A stretch of DNA of 64,000 bases from Proteiniclasticum aestuarii. Its GTDB lineage: Bacteria > Bacillota > Clostridia > Clostridiales > Clostridiaceae. Position 1 is the first letter of the stretch, and each line of letters begins with the position of its first letter. Position numbers and translations under genes: made by a program. The notes below the pieces were generated by a model, which was given only the letters and a program-made list of their open reading frames with translations, did no database searches and was not told the DNA's origin. The stretch is taken from assembly GCF_017368455.1 (NCBI RefSeq), contig NZ_JAFNJU010000010.1, positions 1 to 64,000 of the forward strand, in the 5' to 3' direction. Shown here piece by piece: positions 24,681-32,521 of this stretch.

Positions 24681-24714
24681 AAAAGGCATTCCCCAGGGGG
24701 ATTGCCTTTTTCTT
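24681..24714 (+). terminator. Terminator of the small repeat-protein gene
   Basis: AAAAGGCA-TTCCCC pairs with GGGGA-TTGCCTTTT, and T residues follow. It is shared with the converging DEAD-box gene. Confidence 0.8.
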
Positions 24715-24728
24715 CGTGCAGATGCTCT

Positions 24729-26024
24729 TTATACTGCCTTGTTCTTTTTTCCGTACTGATTCTTCTGTCCTCTGCTGCTGTCTCTTCTGGCAGCATTCTT
24801 TTCACTGGAGCGCTTCCCATAACCGCCCTGGCTGCTGCTCTTTTTAGCAGGAACATATCTCTTCTCGGTGGTCTCTTCTTCCGGGAGGTCCATGAGAGGA
24901 TAGCTGTGCTCCGCCACCACACCGATCTTCTTTCCGATGAGCTTCTCGATGTCTCTCAGGAGATGTTGCTCGGCAGAATCACAGAAGGACAAGGCAACTC
25001 CGCCAAGTCCGGCTCTGCCTGTACGCCCGATACGGTGTACATAGGTTTCTGCCACTTCAGGAAGATCGAAGATGATCACATGGGAAAGCTCCTCCACATC
25101 GATGCCTCGGGCAGCGATGTCCGTGGCCACAAGTATTCTTGTTTCACGATCCTTGAAGTTCTTCAGTGCCAGCTGCCTTGCATTCTGAGACTTGTTGCCG
25201 TGAATGGCCTGGGCTTTGAATTTCATCTTCTCCAGGGCTTTCACGATCTTGTCCGCACCATGCTTGGTTCTGGAAAACACAAGAACTCTGTCCATGTCTA
25301 TGGAACCCAGAAGATCCGTCAGAAGATGAATCTTGTTCTTCTTGTTCACATGATAGACCGACTGGCTGATGGTATCCACTGTGGATGCCACCGGAGTGAT
25401 GGTGACTTTCTCCGGTCTGTGCAGGATGGTGTTGGCCAGCACTTCGATTTCCTTCGGCATGGTGGCCGAGAAAAAGAGGGTCTGTCTTTTCTGAGGAAGA
25501 TAGGAAATGATTTTCTTCACGTCATGAAGCATCCCCATATCCAGCATCATATCCGCTTCGTCCAGCACAAAGTGTTCCACCTGGGAGAGATTGATGAACT
25601 TCTGGGAAATGAGATCCAGCAGTCTTCCTGGTGTGGCAACGAGAACATCGATGCCTCTGCCTAAAGTTGCTGTCTGGGGATTCTGTGAAACTCCTCCGAA
25701 AATCACGGTGGTCTTCAGATTCAGATATCTGCTGTAATTCTTGAAGTTATCGCTGATCTGTATGGCCAGTTCTCTGGTAGGTGCCAGAACCAGCGCTCGG
25801 ATCTTTCTCTTCCCGTTAAAGGTCTGATTCTTGGACAGCGCCTCCAGAATCGGCAGCGCAAAGGCTGCTGTCTTTCCGGTTCCTGTCTGGGCACAGCCTA
25901 AAAGGTCTTTTCCTTCCAGAAGCTTTGGAATGGACTGCTCCTGGATGGGGGTGGCTTCACTGTACCCTTCATCCTTCAAGGCTTTCTGTATGGGCAGGGT
26001 CAGGTTCATTTCTGTAAATAACAA
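24729..26024 (-). CDS. DEAD-box ATP-dependent RNA helicase, RhlE/CshA-like
   Basis: A 431-residue DEAD-box helicase with all core motifs: Q motif (ATPIQEQSIP), AQTGTGKT, PTRELA, TPGR, DEAD (VLDEADMML), SAT, and the helicase-C HRIGRTGR. A basic, Ser/Gly-rich tail of about 60 residues (KKSSSQGGYGKRSSEKNAARR) should bind RNA. The start is read as TTG at 26024, with AAGGAG six bases upstream, giving MLFTEMNLTLPIQKAL as in other family members. The ATG at 26042 includes that Shine-Dalgarno in its codons. Such helicases unwind structured RNA, often in the cold. A leader with a terminator-like hairpin precedes it. Confidence 0.9.
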   Translation of the reverse strand: MLFTEMNLTLPIQKALKDEGYSEATPIQEQSIPKLLEGKDLLGCAQTGTGKTAAFALPILEALSKNQTFNGKRKIRALVLAPTRELAIQISDNFKNYSRYLNLKTTVIFGGVSQNPQTATLGRGIDVLVATPGRLLDLISQKFINLSQVEHFVLDEADMMLDMGMLHDVKKIISYLPQKRQTLFFSATMPKEIEVLANTILHRPEKVTITPVASTVDTISQSVYHVNKKNKIHLLTDLLGSIDMDRVLVFSRTKHGADKIVKALEKMKFKAQAIHGNKSQNARQLALKNFKDRETRILVATDIAARGIDVEELSHVIIFDLPEVAETYVHRIGRTGRAGLGGVALSFCDSAEQHLLRDIEKLIGKKIGVVAEHSYPLMDLPEEETTEKRYVPAKKSSSQGGYGKRSSEKNAARRDSSRGQKNQYGKKNKAV

Positions 26025-26113
26025 TATATACTCCTTCAGCATGACAATCCTGTCATGTCTTTTTTATTCAGCCTTTTTTATCTCACCGGTATGCTCAGAA
26101 ATGAACAAAAAGA

Positions 26114-26131
26114 GGAACGCGCAATGCGTTC
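26114..26131 (-). promoter_or_regulatory. Terminator-like hairpin in the DEAD-box gene leader
   Basis: On the minus strand GGAACGC-ATTG(C)-GCGTTCC is followed by TCTTTTTG. It lies about 90 bases ahead of the helicase start and well after the previous gene. It is either a late terminator of the methyltransferase gene or an attenuator of the helicase. Confidence 0.5.
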
Positions 26132-26291
26132 CCATACATTGAATCTCATTTATTTCTGATGACCAGCTGCAAAATACTTCATAAAAAGCACATGGATGGT
26201 CACTACCTAAAAAAGTCGCTTTGATTACTATAACATACTTTCCTGAAAAATGCTTTCTTTTCTTTTCAGGAGAGCATCCGTCTCTGTTTTC

Positions 26292-26909
26292 TCATTGATC
26301 CGCGTAGATTCTGGGTTCCTTCACATTCATCACATACCAGGCGGCGTTTTTGCCCACATGAGTCACCTTCACCTCGCCGAAGACTTCGCTCATTTCTTTC
26401 CGGGCTACCTTGATGAACCGGAAATAGTCACCCTTCTCCAGATATTCAACAACACTGATGTGCAGGGCGCGTTTTTCGTTGAAGTCGTGTATGATCACTT
26501 TTCTTCTGGAAACTCTCTTCATTTCTTCATAGAGAACTCGCCGCTCCTCTTCCGGCATGCCATGCAGCACATAGGAACTGATGACAGCATCAAAACTGTT
26601 GTCCTCAAAAGGAAGCCTGGCCGGATTCTTCATATGATGAAACCGGATGTTCTGCTTTCTGGTCTTCCACATGGCCACTTTCAGCATATCCCTGGCGGGG
26701 TCTATGCCTGTGGCCTGGTAGCCTGCATGCTCGAGAACCGATAAAAGCGCACCGGTTCCACACCCCAGATCCAATATCTGCATAGGGGGAAAGATGCCTT
26801 CTTTCTCCATCATTTCAGGTACAAAGGCATAGTTCTTTTTCTGAATCTCATAAAACATGCCATAGATCGGGGCGATTTTATCAAACAGCTTTTTCTTCGA
26901 TTTCTCCAT
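26292..26909 (-). CDS. Class I SAM-dependent methyltransferase
   Basis: A 205-residue Methyltransf_11/25-type enzyme: ILDLGCGTGALLSVLE (motif I), GIDPARDML (acidic ribose-binding Asp), FEDNSFDAVISSYVLHGM (motif IV/post region). The N-terminal KKLFDKIAPIYGMFYEIQKKNY resembles UbiE/menaquinone-type methyltransferases, but the tail SRRKVIIHDFNEKR is not decisive, so the substrate is unknown. The ATG at 26909 has ATGGAGG at good spacing; the 13 extra codons upstream lack one. Confidence 0.82.
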   Translation of the reverse strand: MEKSKKKLFDKIAPIYGMFYEIQKKNYAFVPEMMEKEGIFPPMQILDLGCGTGALLSVLEHAGYQATGIDPARDMLKVAMWKTRKQNIRFHHMKNPARLPFEDNSFDAVISSYVLHGMPEEERRVLYEEMKRVSRRKVIIHDFNEKRALHISVVEYLEKGDYFRFIKVARKEMSEVFGEVKVTHVGKNAAWYVMNVKEPRIYADQ

Positions 26910-27056
26910 GACTCCATCCTCCATTTCATTCATAGGATCACACGCCATTTACTGCTCATTTTCTGCCATTATAGGACGAGAAGAGAAGGAAGTAAAGAGA
27001 AAAATCTGAACATGACCTATAACCTGCTTAACGGTATGTTCCTATGCCATGAGATT

Positions 27057-27108
27057 AGAAAAGGAACGGGATCAATGCTTTTCTTCGCATCTCCCCGTTC
27101 CTCTTTTC
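27057..27108 (-). terminator. Terminator of the 27.1-27.7 kb gene
   Basis: On the minus strand AAAAGAGGAACGGGG pairs with CCCGTTCCTTTT across a roughly 24-base loop that itself holds AAGAAAAGCATT. It lies some 40 bases past the stop codon. Confidence 0.7.
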
Positions 27109-27144
27109 AGTTATTCTGCAGTTTCTGAAAAACGATTCGCAAAA

Positions 27145-27663
27145 TCAAAAGTCTTCTTCCATTTCAAGAAAACCATCAAACTTCAGAATCTGCTCCTTCG
27201 GAATACCAAGGATCTTATACCTTAGGATCATGGTATCCACTGTTTCAATATACGCTTCATTCTTAACAAGGACTCTCAGCACCAGCTGGTTGTCTTCCTC
27301 CACGGGGGCATCCTGAACCAGCACATAGTCAATGAGGCCTTCTGACCGGTACTTCTGATATTCCGACTCGTCCATTGCCCCTGTATGCTTCTTCTTATCG
27401 ATGAAATACTCCACTTCAACCTGATCATGCATCTTGCTGATGAGGGAACCGTCTTTGCTGCGCATATCGAGTTCAATCATCTCCGGACGCAGATAGCCCT
27501 CCCAGTGCAGTCCATAGCTCAGATAGTAGTTTTCACCGATGTCCAATGCTTCCCTGGAAAGCTTTGTGGAGTCCCCCAGACTGAAGCTGCTGGTCAAATA
27601 ATTTGCGGTGAATGCGGCGGCTAGAACAATCACAATAATCATTGCATAGAGCCATTTTTTCAT
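27145..27663 (-). CDS. Hypothetical exported protein with one N-terminal membrane anchor
   Basis: A 172-residue protein: an N-terminal hydrophobic segment (residues 3-22, WLYAMIIVIVLAAAFTANYL) without lipobox, then a soluble extracytoplasmic domain with alternating beta-like stretches (MIELDMRSKDG, QVEVEYFIDKKK, QLVLRVLVKNE). I do not recognise a family. The ATG at 27663 has GGGAGGAAAGG before it. It is monocistronic. Confidence 0.7.
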   Translation of the reverse strand: MKKWLYAMIIVIVLAAAFTANYLTSSFSLGDSTKLSREALDIGENYYLSYGLHWEGYLRPEMIELDMRSKDGSLISKMHDQVEVEYFIDKKKHTGAMDESEYQKYRSEGLIDYVLVQDAPVEEDNQLVLRVLVKNEAYIETVDTMILRYKILGIPKEQILKFDGFLEMEEDF

Positions 27664-27861
27664 GGACCTTTCCTCCCATCGTTTTTTTCTTGTGCTTTTC
27701 ATCGATATCCGTTCTTCTAGATTTCTTCATTGGGCTTGTCCTGCATTCTAGCTTTAGGTATTTTCTGAAGGGTCTGGTCACACTAATTCAGACCCTCACC
27801 ATTCTTATATAGATTATATAATTTTCTTTCCAATTTGAATATCCTTGAATTTGAAAGAATA

Positions 27862-27903
27862 CAAAAAAAGATCTGTGAAAACACAAAGGTTTTCGCAGAT
27901 CTT
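27862..27903 (-). terminator. Terminator of the DUF134-Mrp-NifX-like operon
   Basis: On the minus strand AAGATCTGCGAAAAC pairs with GTTTTCACAGATCTT, followed by TTTTT. It starts a few bases after the last stop codon of the operon. Confidence 0.9.
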
Positions 27904-27909
27904 CCTACT

Positions 27910-28296
27910 CTATCTACCGTGATGGCCGCCGCATCCGCCACCTCCGTGATGATCATGATTATGGTCATGCCCGCTGCAAGGTACGCCTGTGGTGGAAAGA
28001 CTGCCTTCCACATACTTTCTCACCGCATCCGTGGGGTGACCGGAGATGCCCGATATCACTTCAATCCCTCTCTCCGAAAGCTTAGCCACAGCATTTTGCC
28101 CCAGCCCTCCGGCAATGAGCACATGAATGTTCTGCTCTCCGAGGAACAAGGGCATGGCACCATGTCTGTGCTCGGGACTTGTGATGAACTCCGTGGACAG
28201 GATTTCATTTTCCTTTACTTCGAAGATGTCGAACCCTTCACTGTGACCAAAATGTGGCGCGATGACTCCACCTGTTTTCGCAACTGCTATTCTCAT
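27910..28296 (-). CDS. NifX/NifB-C-like dinitrogenase-cofactor-family protein
   Basis: A 128-residue protein of the dinitrogenase iron-molybdenum cofactor biosynthesis fold (MTH1175-like): MRIAVAKTGGVIAPHFGHSEGFDIFEV at the start and GGLGQNAVAKLSERGIEVISG in the middle. The C-terminus is a metal-binding tail rich in His and Gly (SGHDHNHDHHGGGGCGGHHG). Such proteins bind Mo/Cu or Fe-S clusters in the orange-protein and related systems; no nitrogenase genes are present. The ATG at 28296 has AGGAGGAG. It follows the Mrp ATPase gene by 16 bases. Confidence 0.85.
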   Translation of the reverse strand: MRIAVAKTGGVIAPHFGHSEGFDIFEVKENEILSTEFITSPEHRHGAMPLFLGEQNIHVLIAGGLGQNAVAKLSERGIEVISGISGHPTDAVRKYVEGSLSTTGVPCSGHDHNHDHHGGGGCGGHHGR

Positions 28297-28312
28297 GATT
28301 TTCTCCTCCTGC

Positions 28313-29113
28313 CTACAGCATTTCATCAAGTTTATCTGCTATTGCCGTAAATTCTCCGCTCATATGACGCTCAATCTCACCTTTGTCGCAGGCTTCGGCT
28401 AGATTCGGGTCAATGGAAATCTTACCCAGAATCTCCAGGCCATACTCTCTGGAAATCTCATCCAGGTGACTTTCACCGAAGATCTTATACTCTTTTCCGG
28501 TATCAGGGCAGGTGAAATGAGAGTAGTTCTCCACCACGCCCAGGACCTTGATGTTCATCATATCAGCCATCTTCACGGCTTTGGATACCACCATGGATAC
28601 CAGTTCCTGTGGGCTGGTCACGATGATGATGCCATCCATGGTGATGGACTGAAATACCGTCAGGGGCACATCTCCTGTGCCAGGAGGCATATCGATGAAA
28701 AGAAAGTCATTTTCTCCCCAGACCACATCCGAAAAGAACTGCTTTACCGTATTGGCCAGAATCGGTCCTCTCCAGACCACCGGGTCCGTTTCGTTTTCAA
28801 GCAGCAGATTGATGGACATGAGCTCGATGCCCGTTCTTGTTTCCACGGGCATGACACCATGCTCCGTCGCCATGGCCTTTCCTTTGATGCCAAAGGTCTT
28901 GGGGATGGAGGGACCTGTGATGTCCGCATCCAGCACCGCTGTGCGATAGCCTTTTCTGTTCATCTCCACTGCCATCATGGCTGTCACGGAGGATTTCCCC
29001 ACACCGCCTTTTCCGCTGACCACACCAATGACATGCTTGAAACTGCTCAGGGCATTGGTCTTGATGTTGAAATCGTACTTCTTTTCTTTCTTTTCATTGG
29101 ATATTTCAATCAT
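28313..29113 (-). CDS. Mrp/NBP35-family Fe-S carrier ATPase
   Basis: A 266-residue P-loop ATPase of the Mrp/ApbC/MinD group. The deviant Walker A GKGGVGKSS lies near residue 33, LFIDMPPGTGD is the conserved switch/Walker B region, and SPQELVSMVV follows. The C-terminal part has one Cys in YSHFTCPDTGKEYKIFG, at the place where Mrp carries CxxC; the second Cys is missing, as in several orange-protein-associated forms. Its role is probably cluster transfer to the NifX-like partner. The ATG at 29113 overlaps the end of the DUF134 gene and follows AGAAGGAA. Confidence 0.87.
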   Translation of the reverse strand: MIEISNEKKEKKYDFNIKTNALSSFKHVIGVVSGKGGVGKSSVTAMMAVEMNRKGYRTAVLDADITGPSIPKTFGIKGKAMATEHGVMPVETRTGIELMSINLLLENETDPVVWRGPILANTVKQFFSDVVWGENDFLFIDMPPGTGDVPLTVFQSITMDGIIIVTSPQELVSMVVSKAVKMADMMNIKVLGVVENYSHFTCPDTGKEYKIFGESHLDEISREYGLEILGKISIDPNLAEACDKGEIERHMSGEFTAIADKLDEML

Positions 29114-29114
29114 T

Positions 29115-29492
29115 TTATTCCTTCTCCCTCTGCATCCGTTTTCTTCTACCACGGCAGTCTTCAGAATCACTTCTACAGCTGCACTTTCTTTCAGCATCTT
29201 CCGAAAGACGGATTTCACCACCCTGGATATGCATATCCAGACCGAATACCAGCATCTGAGCAATCTTGTTCCTGGCTGAAACATAGATGCTCTGCACTGT
29301 GGTTCTGGCTACGCCCATGACATTGGCACATTCCTCCTGGGTCATTTTCTCCTGATCCATGAGCCTTATGGTCTCATACTCATCCACCGTCATTTCAATG
29401 ATCTCGGAATCCATGTTCCTGATGCCCTTGGGACCAAATCGGTTGTATTCAGGCATGCAGCAGACTTTTCTCCATTTCACCGGTCTTGGCAT
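29115..29492 (-). CDS. DUF134 (UPF0251) DNA-binding protein
   Basis: A 125-residue protein with the DUF134 pattern: MPRPVKWRKVC at the start, then a sigma-4-like helix-turn-helix (MTQEECANVMGVARTTVQSIYVSARNK, about residues 50-76). A Cys-rich tail (RKCSCRSDSEDCRGRR) may hold a metal or Fe-S cluster. These proteins are regularly encoded beside Mrp and NifX-like proteins, and autoregulation is likely. A near-perfect palindrome overlaps its promoter. It is the first gene of a three-gene operon. Confidence 0.87.
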   Translation of the reverse strand: MPRPVKWRKVCCMPEYNRFGPKGIRNMDSEIIEMTVDEYETIRLMDQEKMTQEECANVMGVARTTVQSIYVSARNKIAQMLVFGLDMHIQGGEIRLSEDAERKCSCRSDSEDCRGRRKRMQREKE

Positions 29493-29536
29493 GTTTCTCT
29501 CGCCTTCCTTTCAAGCTTCTGTTCTTATTCTACTCC

Positions 29537-29558
29537 ATTATCGACATATGTCAATAAT
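29537..29558. promoter_or_regulatory. Palindromic operator over the DUF134 promoter -35 box
   Basis: A 22-bp inverted repeat with ten of eleven pairs matching, centred on GACATATGTC and flanked by ATTAT/ATAAT. On the minus strand it includes the TTGACA -35 box, which is followed after 16 bases by TAGAAT. Occupancy would block the polymerase. A closely related palindrome lies at 52245-52266. Confidence 0.65.
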
Positions 29559-29565
29559 CAATTTT

Positions 29566-30336
29566 CTAGATTGTGATCTGATTTCTGTCATTGTAGAGTG
29601 TCTTATACCCGAAGATAAGCGCAGCGAAAACAGCCAGACACACCACAGCCGTGATGGCGATCATGATGGCGATCTGATACAGAATCGCGGTCATGGGAAG
29701 GGTTCCGGATAGGATCTGTCCAGTCATCATACCAGGGAGAGAAATGATGCCCATACCCATCATCCTGTTCATGGTCGGAACCAGCGCAGTTTCCAGCGCA
29801 TTGTTCACAAAGGGAAGCAGGATCTTCTTTGGCGTCACGCCCAGGTACAGAAGTGATTCCACACGACTTCTCTGCGCCTTGAGATTCTCATTGAAGGACT
29901 TCAGTGCCAGTGAAAGCCCGGTCATGGCATTTCCGAAGATCATACCGCTGAGGGGAATCGTGTACTGAGGATTGAAGAAGTCCATGCCCACAACAATCTG
30001 AACAAAGAAGAATACGATCAGCGTACCCGATCCAGCCAGGGAAAGTCCGATGGCCAGCTTGAACTTCTTATTGAGCTCTTTGTTCTGGTTCAGCACTCTG
30101 ATGGTGGCGAAAGTGGTCATGGCGATGATGTAGGCCACGGTGAACAACGGATGAGGATTTTCCAGGATATAGGTCAGAACAAGTCCCGCCAGAACCAGCT
30201 GCACCGTCATTCTGAAGCTGGCCACAACAAGGAGCTTGGACTGATTGATCTTTGATTTCTTCATGATGAAGAGCACCACGAGAAGAAGCACATAGATCAG
30301 CGCGAATTGAGCCAGGTTGATTTCTACGACACCCAT
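29566..30336 (-). CDS. fetB: FetB-like ABC transporter permease (UPF0014)
   Basis: A 256-residue membrane protein of the UPF0014/YbbM family with about seven transmembrane segments. The signatures LSGMIFGNAMTGLSLAL and GMMTGQILSG are clear. In E. coli FetAB promotes iron homeostasis and oxidative stress resistance, probably by iron export. The ATG overlaps the fetA stop (TGATG). It is the second gene of a two-gene operon. Confidence 0.88.
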   Translation of the reverse strand: MGVVEINLAQFALIYVLLLVVLFIMKKSKINQSKLLVVASFRMTVQLVLAGLVLTYILENPHPLFTVAYIIAMTTFATIRVLNQNKELNKKFKLAIGLSLAGSGTLIVFFFVQIVVGMDFFNPQYTIPLSGMIFGNAMTGLSLALKSFNENLKAQRSRVESLLYLGVTPKKILLPFVNNALETALVPTMNRMMGMGIISLPGMMTGQILSGTLPMTAILYQIAIMIAITAVVCLAVFAALIFGYKTLYNDRNQITI

Positions 30337-30965
30337 CAGTTTTCCCTCCTTTCAATGGTGATTACTTCATCGGCATAGTCCTCAGAGAGCTTCTCATCAT
30401 GACTCACCACAATCATGGTGATCCCGTTCTCTCTGCAGAATGCTTTCAGATTGCCAAGAACCTTTCCAGCCGTGGAGGCATCCAGCGCCGATGTAGGTTC
30501 ATCCATCATGATGACCTTGGGCAGGAAGGAAATGCAGATGGCGATATAGATTCTCTGCCGCTCACCGCCCGATAGCCTCACACAGGACTCCTCCAGCCTG
30601 AAATCCGCATGGCAGAGCTTCAGGTATTTCTTCATGGTCTCATCATCGGGAGCAGGGAGATCGCGGTACGCATAGTACATTCTGAAATTCTCTCTGATGG
30701 TTTCATCAAAAAGATAGACATTCTGCCCGATGAGAATGACTTCCTTTCTAAGCTCGATGGTATCCATCTCACTGATGTCCTTACCCTCATAGTAGATTTC
30801 TCCTTCTTCCGGAGTCAAGGTGGCGTTCAGGAGTTTCAGAAGGGTACTCTTCCCCGCTCCACTGGCACCCTGAATGAATGTGGTGTTCCCCGAGCTGATT
30901 TCCATTTTAGGATACTCGAGAATTCCACCGAACTTGGGTTTTTCGATCGCAAAAATTATATCCAT
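30336..30965 (-). CDS. fetA: FetA-like ABC transporter ATP-binding protein
   Basis: A 209-residue ATPase: Walker A GASGAGKST near residue 36, Q-loop LIGQNVYLF, signature RLSGGERQR, Walker B VIMMDEPTSALD and H-loop VVSHDEKL. Its small size and coupling to a UPF0014 permease identify the FetAB/YbbLM type. It should power the partner permease, probably for metal export. Confidence 0.88.
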   Translation of the reverse strand: MDIIFAIEKPKFGGILEYPKMEISSGNTTFIQGASGAGKSTLLKLLNATLTPEEGEIYYEGKDISEMDTIELRKEVILIGQNVYLFDETIRENFRMYYAYRDLPAPDDETMKKYLKLCHADFRLEESCVRLSGGERQRIYIAICISFLPKVIMMDEPTSALDASTAGKVLGNLKAFCRENGITMIVVSHDEKLSEDYADEVITIERREN

Positions 30966-31061
30966 GCTTCCCTCACTCTTTCTTTTGTTATTTTCATATA
31001 TAAAAATAGTTTAACACAATCATGAAAAATTCGTTCTTCTATGATGCATTGTAAAAATATC

Positions 31062-31084
31062 GACCAGAGCGTGACGCTCTGGTC
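31062..31084 (-). terminator. Terminator of the GT2-HEAT operon
   Basis: GACCAGAGCG and CGCTCTGGTC form a perfect 10-bp stem around TGA. On the minus strand it runs into GATATTTTTAC. Confidence 0.85.
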
Positions 31085-31096
31085 TCATTCAGTCCT

Positions 31097-32521
31097 TCAG
31101 GTTGTGATTTTTGTATTGAACTCTTTCCGCTCAATGGTTCCCCACTGATTCTTCTTCGGTCTGTAACCGAAGAAGGCCCGCAGTCTCCACCAGGTGGTCA
31201 GCTGCCTGTACCCGAAATTCTCCAGGACCGCATAAAGCATCATCCTGAGATAATCAGAAATCTTGTCATATTTCATGAAATTGTATTCCTCCAGCATCAC
31301 AGAGGTGATGGAAAGGAAGATGCCGTAAAGCACCGCAAAGGTGAAGTACAAAAGGGCAAACTCCACATTGAGAATCCCCAGAAAAAGAGATCCGATGACA
31401 GAAATATAGCCTAGAATCTCCACCACAGGTCCCAGCATTTCGATAAGGAAATAGTAGGGCATGGCCACAAGACCGATGACGCCATACTTCGGATTGAGGA
31501 TCATGGAACGGTTACTCAGCAGGGAATCCATGAGCCCTCTGTGCCACCTTATTCTCTGTCCCTTCAGCGATTTCAGATCCTCGGGAGCCTGAGTCCAGCA
31601 GACCGGGTCCGGTACAAAGACGATTTCATAGTCCTTCTCCTCCTGTCTCATCTGTCTGTGCATCTTCAGGATCAGTTCCATATCCTCCCCGATGGTGTTC
31701 TCCGTATATCCCCCCACCTTCAGCACGATGCTTTTTCTGAACACACCGAAAGCGCCTGAAACGATCAGAAGACTGTCCAGTTCGCTCCAGCCCATCCTGC
31801 CGAAGAGAAAGGCCCGGAGATATTCGATGGTCTGAAAGGTCGGAAGCGCTTTTCTGGAAAGCCCCACCTCTTCAATGAACCCGCTTTTCACCTTGGATCC
31901 GTTGAGAACTCGGACGATTCCGCCGCTGGCCACAACGCGCTCCGGATCATCAATGAAGGGTCTCACCACCTTAAGGAGAGAGTTCTTCTCCAGGATGCTG
32001 TCCGCATCGATGGCGGTGAAAAGCGGATACTTTGCCACATTTATCCCCGCATTCAGGGCATCGGCCTTCCCTCCGTTGACCTTGTCCACCACCTTGAGAT
32101 TGATTCTCTTTGAGGAAAGATAGATGCCCTTCACATCCTTGGTATGGACTTCCTTTTTATAAGGACTGTCGAGCTTTTTCAGATCAAAGGCTCTGATGAG
32201 GGTTTTCATGGTGTCATCTTTCGACCCGTCATTGATGACCACCACCTCGAACTGGCTGTATTCGATGGCCAGCAGAGATTCGATGTTGTCCACGATGGTT
32301 TTGGCTTCATTGTAGCAGGGTACCAGTATGGACACTGGGGGAACATAGACCGAGGATATCATCTTCTTGTAGGGCCAGCTCCTGAGATTTTCCCGATAAC
32401 GCCTGATTCCTCTTAAGGCCAGCGCCAGAAGCAGTGAATTCACCACATTCATAAATATGAGATAATACAGAGAGAACTGACTGAATCCAGCAAGAATGGC
32501 CAATACAGCATCTTTAAGCAT
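31097..32521 (-). CDS. Processive family 2 glycosyltransferase (polysaccharide synthase)
   Basis: A 474-residue membrane GT2 of the PgaC/IcaA/hyaluronan-synthase type. Motifs in order: VPCYNEAKT and INDGSKDD (about 67-102), AIDADS (D..D 172-174), TIGEDMEL (about 277) and the processivity motif GQRIRW (321-326). One or two helices precede the catalytic domain and about four follow it, as needed to synthesise and extrude a polymer. No BcsB or PilZ domain is fused. It overlaps the HEAT-repeat gene by eight bases and is convergent with FetAB. The polymer sugar cannot be predicted. Confidence 0.87.
   Translation of the reverse strand: MLKDAVLAILAGFSQFSLYYLIFMNVVNSLLLALALRGIRRYRENLRSWPYKKMISSVYVPPVSILVPCYNEAKTIVDNIESLLAIEYSQFEVVVINDGSKDDTMKTLIRAFDLKKLDSPYKKEVHTKDVKGIYLSSKRINLKVVDKVNGGKADALNAGINVAKYPLFTAIDADSILEKNSLLKVVRPFIDDPERVVASGGIVRVLNGSKVKSGFIEEVGLSRKALPTFQTIEYLRAFLFGRMGWSELDSLLIVSGAFGVFRKSIVLKVGGYTENTIGEDMELILKMHRQMRQEEKDYEIVFVPDPVCWTQAPEDLKSLKGQRIRWHRGLMDSLLSNRSMILNPKYGVIGLVAMPYYFLIEMLGPVVEILGYISVIGSLFLGILNVEFALLYFTFAVLYGIFLSITSVMLEEYNFMKYDKISDYLRMMLYAVLENFGYRQLTTWWRLRAFFGYRPKKNQWGTIERKEFNTKITT

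Noticed and set aside
24702..25664. A 320-codon plus-strand frame
   Set aside because: Antisense shadow of the DEAD-box helicase, which has all its motifs.
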